Of a DNA stretch of 18,299 nt, positions 1-4,991 are shown piece after piece. Position 1 is the first letter of the stretch, and every line of letters starts with the position of its first letter. The translations under genes were made by a program, and so were the position numbers. Location of the stretch: assembly GCA_024224995.1 (NCBI GenBank), contig JAAENB010000085.1:1-18299 (forward strand), given 5' to 3'. Under the pieces are notes generated by a model. That model was not told where the DNA came from, made no database searches, and saw only the letters and a program-made list of their open reading frames with translations. This DNA comes from a bacterium (GTDB lineage Bacteria > Spirochaetota > UBA4802 > UBA5550).

Positions 1-44
1 ATGGTCAACCAATGCCCTGCGGGCGATTCGGTCCCATACCAGAA

Positions 45-91
45 ATACCCCGGAGGGGTATAGTCATGTAGCCCGGGGATTCACCCCCGGG
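45..91. repeat. two GC-rich REP-like palindromes
   Basis: Two compact hairpins stand side by side in the gene-free stretch 1-314. The first is ATACCCC-GGA-GGGGTAT (45-61). The second is CCCGGGG, a 6-base loop, then CCCCGGG (72-91). They are much richer in GC than the flanking genes. Neither is followed by a T-run, so they do not look like intrinsic terminators. They resemble the REP-like palindromes that cluster between genes in many environmental genomes. The rest of 1-44 and 92-120 shows no gene I can support. Confidence 0.6.
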
Positions 92-127
92 TAGCCCCAT
101 GCTGAAACCGATCCATTTTTTAAAAAC

Positions 128-180
128 AGTTTCTTCCGTATATTTTCCCTGCTTCGCAGGGTCTGCACTCTCAAGAAACT
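128..180. repeat. hairpin module bounded by AGTTTCTT / AAGAAACT
   Basis: The block opens with AGTTTCTT (128-135) and closes with its exact inverse AAGAAACT (173-180). Inside is a perfect hairpin CCCTGC-TTC-GCAGGG (147-161). A diverged copy in the opposite orientation lies at 18136-18187, with the hairpin CCCTGT-CGA-ACAGGG. The arms and the surrounding bases (GTAT, then a T-rich stretch before CCC, and GCACTCTC before the closing arm) are conserved between copies. It is one of the linker modules of the mosaic repeat family in this window. Confidence 0.6.
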
Positions 181-255
181 AAGATCAGTTGACGGTTGAC
201 AGAGTTCCGGCAACCAGTCTCTTTTTATTCCCAATCCTCTTTCTAATCAGTTTCT
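173..255. repeat. short mosaic element with inverted ends
   Basis: A unit of about 83 bp runs from AAGAAACT (173-180) to AGTTTCT (249-255). It carries the same inverted termini as the larger copies at 1457-1561, 8615-8917 and 18019-18143, but no strong internal palindrome is visible. It may be a minimal or eroded copy. The right end runs into the sequence repeated at 1554-1576. The remaining bases, 271-314, hold a GGCC-rich stretch and no gene. Confidence 0.5.
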
Positions 256-270
256 GACCTATTTTTTCCC
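248..270 (+). repeat. 23-bp direct repeat, copy 1 (flanks HDAC-like gene)
   Basis: This 23-base sequence begins CAGTTTCTGACC and ends TTTTTTCCC. It occurs again with no mismatch and in the same orientation at 1554-1576. The two copies bracket the deacetylase-like gene at 315-1442. It includes one terminus (AGTTTCT) of the mosaic repeat family plus its T-rich outer flank. Confidence 0.8.
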
Positions 271-314
271 GGCCAGGCCGGTGTCTGAGCGGAGCCGAAG
301 ACCCGGGTCAGCTG

Positions 315-1442
315 CTACATACTATTTCTTGCGTCTAATACATCTTCACTGCTTTTATTATCAAAATAGAGAGAACTCTTCTCCTGATTTTTTATTTTGA
401 TATTTAAAATATTTTTAAGCAGGTTTTCAATGGATTTTCCCACTATTAAGCCCGACTGTTTTGTGTACCCTCCCGACAGTACCATTAAAACAGGAATATT
501 TCTATCCAGGGCATTCCTGAAAACAATCTCATCTCTTTTGATAATTCCACTGGCAGTAATATTTAACAACCCCAGGGAATCACCTGCCAGTATATCGCTT
601 CCGGCATTATAAATTATAAGATCAGGTTTCGAGCGGGAAATAGCCTCAGGCACGTTCTCTTTTATTATTTTCAGATACCGTTTATGATCCAGGTGAGAGC
701 CGATAGAAACAGGAAAATCAATATATTCCTTTGCTGCCGCGTCCTGGGGAAAAACATCCCTGTTGTACACATCAAGTATAAAAACCCGTTCATCATCTTT
801 AAAGATCGCTTCAATTCCATTTCCCTGGTGAGCATCAAGATCAATGACCAGGACCCGCAATTCCGGGTTTTTTTCCCATAATTCGCATACTGCCAGGGGA
901 ATATCGGCAAAAAAACAGAAGCCTTCTCCGCTGTCTGCTTTTGCGTGATGATAGCCTCCTGACAGGTTTATAGCCCATCCTTTTTCCAGCGCAAGCTCTG
1001 CCCCCAGGATGGTTCCGCCAGTGGCGTATCTCATGGGATTTAATATTTTACTTTGCAAAATAAAATCGGGGAATATTCGTAGGGGAGTCAATTCGGCGAT
1101 TTTGGCGACAGTATCCGGTTCATGCAGCGAGTCTAAATACTCTTGAGTATGAACTTTCAACAGATCACTATCTGTCACCGGGGACGGCTCAATAAACTGG
1201 TCCTCTTCAATCCCGAAGTGTTCTACGAGGCAGTTGTATACTTTTTTATACTTTTCCGTATCAAAAGGATGAAATTTTTGAATCCCAAAAAGCCGAATGT
1301 TGTAATCATCAGTATAAATAAGAGGCATTTTGTCATGAGACCTTTTTGAATTTTGAGTTCCAATACAGAAAATTGTAAAAATTGTGGTCAAACTACAAAT
1401 TATGAACAAAATAATCAATATATATTTTAAATATTTCGTCAT
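315..1442 (-). CDS. class IV (HDAC11-like) histone deacetylase family protein, membrane-anchored
   Basis: A zinc-dependent deacylase of the arginase/deacetylase fold (375 aa). Visible motifs are GGYHHAKADSGEGFC (active-site His165-His166), DLDAHQGNG (zinc ligands Asp203 and His205), NAGSD...AGD (third zinc ligand Asp288) and SGGY (catalytic-type Tyr326). The DLDAHQGNG form is typical of class IV HDAC11 rather than of AcuC or polyamine deacetylases. Eukaryotic HDAC11 removes long-chain acyl groups from lysine; the bacterial substrate is unknown. Residues 7-27 are strongly hydrophobic and precede the usual family start near Met39 (ATG at 1328), so the protein looks membrane-anchored or exported. 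ATG 1442 has a purine-rich GAGAG about 7 bases upstream, better placed than any site for Met39. The nearest upstream gene is a crotonase, separated by 192 bp that hold a mosaic repeat. The family call is secure; substrate and topology are not. Confidence 0.9.
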   Translation of the reverse strand: MTKYLKYILIILFIICSLTTIFTIFCIGTQNSKRSHDKMPLIYTDDYNIRLFGIQKFHPFDTEKYKKVYNCLVEHFGIEEDQFIEPSPVTDSDLLKVHTQEYLDSLHEPDTVAKIAELTPLRIFPDFILQSKILNPMRYATGGTILGAELALEKGWAINLSGGYHHAKADSGEGFCFFADIPLAVCELWEKNPELRVLVIDLDAHQGNGIEAIFKDDERVFILDVYNRDVFPQDAAAKEYIDFPVSIGSHLDHKRYLKIIKENVPEAISRSKPDLIIYNAGSDILAGDSLGLLNITASGIIKRDEIVFRNALDRNIPVLMVLSGGYTKQSGLIVGKSIENLLKNILNIKIKNQEKSSLYFDNKSSEDVLDARNSM

Positions 1443-1456
1443 GTTTTTTCTCTCTT

Positions 1457-1561
1457 AAGAAACTCTTTTTAAACAGGGCTGGTTTCCGGGGGTGCGACCC
1501 CTGCGAGGGGATCTTACCCGGAACCTGTACAAAAGCAGATCCCGGTATCAACGCAGTTTCT
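1457..1561. repeat. mosaic repeat element with inverted termini
   Basis: This 105-bp element runs from AAGAAACT (1457-1464) to AGTTTCT (1555-1561). Bases 1457-1490 match, inverted and without mismatch, bases 18110-18143 (34 bp). The right arm, CCCGGTATCAACGCAGTTTC plus T (1541-1561), matches 8895-8916 with a few differences. The interior carries GGGGTGCGACCCCTGCGA (1489-1506), a unit found twice at 8767-8802. It fills most of the gap between the crotonase and the deacetylase-like gene and ends 14 bases before the latter's ATG. Confidence 0.8.
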
Positions 1562-1576
1562 GACCTATTTTTTCCC
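1554..1576 (+). repeat. 23-bp direct repeat, copy 2 (flanks HDAC-like gene)
   Basis: Exact second copy of 248-270, in the same orientation, on the upstream side of the deacetylase-like gene. It overlaps the terminus of the mosaic element at 1457-1561. Confidence 0.8.
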
Positions 1577-1583
1577 TTCTTAA

Positions 1584-1624
1584 ACCGATCACCGATAACC
1601 CGGCCCTCCGGGCCACCGATCACC
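1584..1624. repeat. GGCCC-TCC-GGGCC hairpin between 10-bp direct repeats
   Basis: A hairpin GGCCC-TCC-GGGCC (1602-1614) lies between two copies of ACCGATCACC (1584-1593 and 1615-1624). It sits just downstream of the crotonase stop codon (1635, minus strand). It could slow or end transcription of that gene, but there is no T-run, so it is called only as a repeat. Confidence 0.5.
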
Positions 1625-1634
1625 ATCTCCCCCC

Positions 1635-2453
1635 CTACGTACCTGTAAACTCGGGTTTTCTTCTTTCGGAAAAAGCTTTAACCGCTTCCATAAGGTCATT
1701 CGAAGGAATAATATTCGCGCTTATTGAAGCGACATACTTGAGGTTATCATCAACTGTTTTACCAACACCATAGGTGAGAACATCCTTAGTCGCCTGAACA
1801 GCAAGCGGAGAGTTTCCTGCTATTTCCAGAGCCATTTCTTCGGCAGCTTTATAAAGCGCCTCTTTGTCAGGGAAAATCTCATTTACCAGGAGAACCTCTT
1901 TTGCTCTATTCGCGTCAATATTCTTCGCGGTATACGCCAGTTCCCGGGTAACTCCCTGGCCTACAATATTTGGTATTCTTTGCAGAACACCAACATCAGC
2001 AACAAATCCTACTGCTGCTTCTCTTAATGAGAATTGGGCGTCCTGTGAACAAAGACGGATATCGCAGGCTGTTGCCATGTCGAGTCCGGCTCCAATACAG
2101 CGGCCATGGATCGCGCAAATAACCGGTTTCCGGCATTTTTCTATACAGGTTAATCCATCCTGAAGATCATATATTCTCCGAATAAGACTTGCCTTAATTG
2201 AACCCTTTTGATCCTGACTGGTAATTTCCGGCAGATCCGGCATCATTCCAATAAGATCAATGCCTCCGCTAAAGTCAGATCCGTTAGCGGCAATAATTAT
2301 CGCCCGGATCTCATTGTCCTCATCCAGGTCTCTAAATATGGGAATAGTCTCTTTCCAGGCAGGCGGGTTCATGGCGTTCTTTTTTTCCGGCCTGTTTAAA
2401 TATACCCATGCAATATTTCCTTTTTTTTCAACTGAATAAAATTCGTATGACAT
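1635..2453 (-). CDS. enoyl-CoA hydratase/isomerase (crotonase) family, dienoyl-CoA isomerase-like
   Basis: A 272-aa crotonase-fold enzyme acting on acyl-CoA thioesters, probably in fatty-acid beta-oxidation. The oxyanion-hole segments are FSGGIDL (61-67) and GRCIGAGLD (117-125). Asp131 (ACDIR), Glu145 (REAAVG) and Asp153 (ADVGVLQRIP) coincide with the three acidic residues of the ECH1-type delta3,5-delta2,4-dienoyl-CoA isomerases. The family's local ADVGxLQR pattern is kept. I therefore favour dienoyl-CoA isomerase over simple hydratase. The start at 2453 is chosen because AAGGAGA lies 7 bases upstream; an in-frame ATG 15 codons earlier has no such site. A TTGACA-17-TATTTT promoter lies at 2500-2528. 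The next gene on this strand is the HDAC11-like gene. No other beta-oxidation gene is in view. Confidence 0.9.
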   Translation of the reverse strand: MSYEFYSVEKKGNIAWVYLNRPEKKNAMNPPAWKETIPIFRDLDEDNEIRAIIIAANGSDFSGGIDLIGMMPDLPEITSQDQKGSIKASLIRRIYDLQDGLTCIEKCRKPVICAIHGRCIGAGLDMATACDIRLCSQDAQFSLREAAVGFVADVGVLQRIPNIVGQGVTRELAYTAKNIDANRAKEVLLVNEIFPDKEALYKAAEEMALEIAGNSPLAVQATKDVLTYGVGKTVDDNLKYVASISANIIPSNDLMEAVKAFSERRKPEFTGT

Positions 2454-2499
2454 TGTTATATCTCCTTGTTTTAGTTGTTTCAAATTAATTATATGCATA

Positions 2500-2528
2500 A
2501 AAATAGGCTTTTAAACCATTAATGTCAA
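2500..2528 (-). promoter_or_regulatory. sigma70-type promoter for the crotonase gene
   Basis: On the minus strand, TTGACA (2523-2528) is followed after 17 bases by TATTTT (2500-2505). Transcription would start near 2493, giving a leader of about 40 bases. It is divergent from the plus-strand promoter at 2542-2570, with 13 bases between the two -35 boxes. Confidence 0.6.
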
Positions 2529-2541
2529 GTATTAAAAAGGG

Positions 2542-2570
2542 TTGACATTTACACAAGTAAAAGTACTAAT
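2542..2570 (+). promoter_or_regulatory. sigma70-type promoter for the transpeptidase/SpoIID pair
   Basis: TTGACA (2542-2547), a 17-base spacer and ACTAAT (2565-2570, four of six consensus bases). Transcription would start near 2577, so the double hairpin at 2582-2610 would lie at the very 5' end of the transcript. Confidence 0.5.
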
Positions 2571-2581
2571 TTTAGGGATGC

Positions 2582-2610
2582 GGCGCTTACGCTGCGCCTG
2601 CTTACGCAGG
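2582..2610. repeat. overlapping pair of small palindromes in a leader
   Basis: GGCGC-TTACGCT-GCGCC (2582-2598) and CCTGC-TTAC-GCAGG (2597-2610) overlap by two bases and share a CTTACGC core. They stand out as GC-rich in an AT-rich spacer. Transcribed, they would form a double hairpin about 45 bases before the ATG at 2654. Confidence 0.55.
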
Positions 2611-2653
2611 TGTTTAAAAAACGTACTATTTTAATAATATTCTCTTATAAAAA

Positions 2654-3712
2654 ATGATCTATAAATATAAAAAATTATGTATATTTCTATTGATATTTGT
2701 CTTCTTTTCTATTAATTTTTCTATCAAAACATTTGCTTTCCCCAAAAATAAACTTATCAGGGCCATAAAAAAATTTGAAGATACCCATTCCCAATGCGCT
2801 GTTGTAATACTTGATGCTCAGACTGCCCGGATACTGTTTGTTTACAACCCGGAGTTCGCCCTTAGAAAAAGGTTTCCTCCGGGTTCAATTACAAAACCCT
2901 GGTCTGCGATTATCTTTATGGAAAACGCTCCCCTTTTTAATTTTTCTCCTTTTAAGAGAGTTACCTGCCAGGGGAAATTCTTCCCTCCGCCAAATTCAGC
3001 TTTTACAAAAAGTGACCGCAAAATATTTAATCTTCCGCTGGATAAAGACCGGAAAGAGAGATATTTCAGGTGTTCCATTAAAAAGGGTCACGGCCAGGTT
3101 GACCTGCGGGATGCGCTTGTTCAATCGTGCAATGTTTATTTCCTGACGTATGCTTCACGCAATCCTGTGCTCTTTCACAAAAAAATGGAGGAAAAATGGC
3201 ATCTCAATGCCAGCACTTCCGCCCGTCTTATTTCATCACAGGAACTTCCGGGCAGATCGTATAAAGAGCTTCCTCCCTTTAAGGCCGCGGCCTCAGCTAT
3301 TGGAGAAGGGGGATACACCAGGGTTTCTCCGCTTAAAGTCGCTCAAGTGTATGCCGCCCTCCTGGAAGGGTCTCCTATTCTTTCTCCCTTTGAGCGGCCT
3401 CACAAAAAAACAATAAAACAATATTCCCTGAATATTCAAAACACGCACCAGGACAGTATCCGGAGTACTCTTTCCCGGGTTTTATACCAGGGCACCCTGA
3501 AAGATCTTCGCGTTGACAATAAACGAGTAAAGCTCATTGGCGGAAAAACCGGTACCGGAACAATGGATCAAAAAAAATATTCAACCCACGCGTGGAATGT
3601 TATTCACTTTGACTATAAAAACCGCTCTTGTGTTATGACTGTTTTTGTTTATAAAGGGATGGGGGGAAAAGAGGGACTCGCGTTATCACAAGTTGTGTTA
3701 AACAAAATTTAA
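2654..3712 (+). CDS. compact penicillin-binding transpeptidase
   Basis: A 352-aa penicillin-binding-protein transpeptidase domain with little else attached. All three active-site motifs are present: PGSITKP (nucleophile Ser78, Lys81), SCN (158-160) and GGKTGTG (KTGT at 298-301). Residues 8-28 form a signal peptide or membrane anchor, so the enzyme would act on peptidoglycan stem peptides outside the inner membrane. It lacks the long N-terminal dimerisation region of classical class B enzymes, and it lacks a glycosyltransferase domain. No good Shine-Dalgarno site precedes the ATG, but the hydrophobic leader supports this start. A SpoIID/LytB gene follows 30 bases later on the same strand, probably in the same transcript. 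The pairing suggests joint remodelling of peptidoglycan: crosslinking plus glycan cleavage. It could also be a D,D-carboxypeptidase or a beta-lactam sensor domain; the motifs do not decide. Confidence 0.85.
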   Translation: MIYKYKKLCIFLLIFVFFSINFSIKTFAFPKNKLIRAIKKFEDTHSQCAVVILDAQTARILFVYNPEFALRKRFPPGSITKPWSAIIFMENAPLFNFSPFKRVTCQGKFFPPPNSAFTKSDRKIFNLPLDKDRKERYFRCSIKKGHGQVDLRDALVQSCNVYFLTYASRNPVLFHKKMEEKWHLNASTSARLISSQELPGRSYKELPPFKAAASAIGEGGYTRVSPLKVAQVYAALLEGSPILSPFERPHKKTIKQYSLNIQNTHQDSIRSTLSRVLYQGTLKDLRVDNKRVKLIGGKTGTGTMDQKKYSTHAWNVIHFDYKNRSCVMTVFVYKGMGGKEGLALSQVVLNKI

Positions 3713-3727
3713 AAAAATCTGAAGAAG

Positions 3728-3748
3728 TTTGAGGTTTGAAGTTTGAAG
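3728..3748 (+). repeat. three 7-bp tandem repeats spanning a TTG start
   Basis: TTTGAGG, TTTGAAG, TTTGAAG follow one another (3728-3748), preceded by GAAGAAG and followed by TTTAATA. The first unit supplies the GAGG ribosome-binding site (3731-3734) and the third supplies the TTG start codon (3743-3745) of the SpoIID gene. Gain or loss of a unit would change the spacing between them. Confidence 0.6.
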
Positions 3749-4939
3749 TTTAATATTTTTTTCCCGGGGCTTGTGTTTATTGTCTGTATTATATTTTGTG
3801 TGTCTTGTAAGAAGACTGTTTCTCTTCCTTATGAGAACGCGGTGGTGAGGGTGTTGAGTAAGTATGGGCTCAAGGATGCTGCTGTTATTGTTCCGGAGGG
3901 GAGGGTTTTTCTTTCGGAAAAGACTATTGTACTCAAGAATAACAGGATCAAAATTAAGGCTGCTGGTGAGGTCCTGGTGGTTTCTGATCCCGGTGACAAT
4001 AAAAAGTTTTATAACGAAAAATTTATCAGCATTAGCTTAAAAGATTATTCTACTGTTGAATACATGAGAAAAGGCAGGCTCCTGAAAAGATCTTATGTTG
4101 GGACTCTTGAAATCAGTATTGATGAGGGTTCACTTTGTTTTGTTAATCATATTCCTGTTGAAGAGTATGTTCATGCTGCCGCGCTCTGGGAACTGGGAGA
4201 TCTTCTCTCAGAGAACGGGAACTGGAAAAAAGAGCTTATTAGCGCTATGGAGATTTCAATCCGCTCATACCTTTTCCGGAATAAAGACCGGCACAAAGGC
4301 AAGGACTACGCTTTTTGCGACCTTACTCATTGTGTTTACTTTGCCGGGATCCGCCTTAAAAACAGGACAAGCCTTACTCCGGGTATTGTGATGATTGATG
4401 CTGATAACAGTTTTCATGATTCTTTTTTTCATTCAACCTGCGGCGGCATTCTTACGGGACCCAGAGTGTTCTGGAAACATCACCCATCGAGCGAGCGGTA
4501 TCGCCGCGGCAAGGACTGCGGATTATTTTCCGGAAGACAACATTGCGCTGCCTCTCCTCACTTTAACTGGCAAACCGGGGTCTCTCTCGACAATCTCAAA
4601 CAGATCCTTAAAACAGAAAAATTCCATTCGCTCAAAGCTCGATATACGGACAAAAGGGTTTCGGCCCTGGAATACCAGGACCGCTTTAACAGGCCGCGGT
4701 CTATCCCGGTCTCGGTTTTTATGTCCAGGGCCGGAAGACTTCTGGGCTGGAATACCATCAAAAGCAATCTTTTTTCACTGAGAGATATTGGCGGGGGATA
4801 TCTCTTTTCCGGGAGAGGACTTGGCCACGGAATTGGCCTGTGCCAGTGGGGGGCGCAAGGCATGGCTCTGGAAGGTAAGAGTTATAAAGAAATTTTGCGG
4901 TTTTATTATAATGATGTTGATATCGTTGTTGGGAAGTGA
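3743..4939 (+). CDS. SpoIID/LytB domain lipoprotein (glycan-strand lytic enzyme family)
   Basis: A 398-aa member of the SpoIID/LytB family, whose Bacillus and Clostridioides members are lytic transglycosylases cutting denuded glycan strands. The family signatures in order are: IPVEEYVHAAALWE (137-150; Glu150 lies where the catalytic acid is expected), SAMEISIRSY (166-175), CDLTHCVYFAG (192-202), HSTCGG (230-235) and a C-terminal GRGLGHGIGLCQWGAQGMA (357-375) with KEILRFYY. The N-terminus has a hydrophobic leader ending FCVSC (Cys22), a loose lipobox, so it is probably an envelope lipoprotein. The start is TTG at 3743, supported by GAGG 8 bases upstream and by the leader sequence. It follows the compact transpeptidase by 30 bases. 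No sporulation gene is nearby, so a general cell-wall role is more likely than sporulation. Confidence 0.88.
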   Translation: MKFNIFFPGLVFIVCIIFCVSCKKTVSLPYENAVVRVLSKYGLKDAAVIVPEGRVFLSEKTIVLKNNRIKIKAAGEVLVVSDPGDNKKFYNEKFISISLKDYSTVEYMRKGRLLKRSYVGTLEISIDEGSLCFVNHIPVEEYVHAAALWELGDLLSENGNWKKELISAMEISIRSYLFRNKDRHKGKDYAFCDLTHCVYFAGIRLKNRTSLTPGIVMIDADNSFHDSFFHSTCGGILTGPRVFWKHHPSSERYRRGKDCGLFSGRQHCAASPHFNWQTGVSLDNLKQILKTEKFHSLKARYTDKRVSALEYQDRFNRPRSIPVSVFMSRAGRLLGWNTIKSNLFSLRDIGGGYLFSGRGLGHGIGLCQWGAQGMALEGKSYKEILRFYYNDVDIVVGK

Positions 4940-4944
4940 GAGAT

Positions 4945-4978
4945 GTTGTAGAGACGTCGCACGCAACGTCTCTACAAC
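4945..4978. repeat. 13-bp-stem AGAGACGT palindrome between convergent genes
   Basis: GTTGTAGAGACGT (4945-4957) and its exact inverse ACGTCTCTACAAC (4966-4978) flank the 8-base loop CGCACGCA. The AGAGACGTtGC...GCaACGTCTCT core recurs at 18081-18107 and, with one arm degraded, at 8832-8850. It lies between the ends of two convergent genes (4939 and 4992) and has no T-run on either strand. It is therefore a REP-like palindrome that may still protect or end both transcripts. Related palindromes are, to my knowledge, very common in cyanobacteria and other environmental bacteria. Confidence 0.85.
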
Positions 4979-4991
4979 CTTAAATATCGTT

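Noticed and set aside
1..63. ATG at base 1 followed by a short 20-codon open frame
   Set aside because: It is too short, lies in GC-rich palindromic sequence, resembles no protein, and its upstream context is outside the window.
1393..1626. 77-codon open frame on the minus strand across the 1457-1561 repeat
   Set aside because: It is the translation of the mosaic element and runs into the deacetylase gene in another frame. The start has no ribosome-binding site.
3743..4939. SpoIID as evidence that the organism forms spores
   Set aside because: SpoIID/LytB domains are widespread in non-spore-formers, and no other sporulation gene is present. The envelope proteins indicate a Gram-negative type of cell.
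4945..4978. Intrinsic terminator for the two convergent genes
   Set aside because: The stem is strong, but neither strand has a following T-run. The same core occurs in places that are not gene ends.
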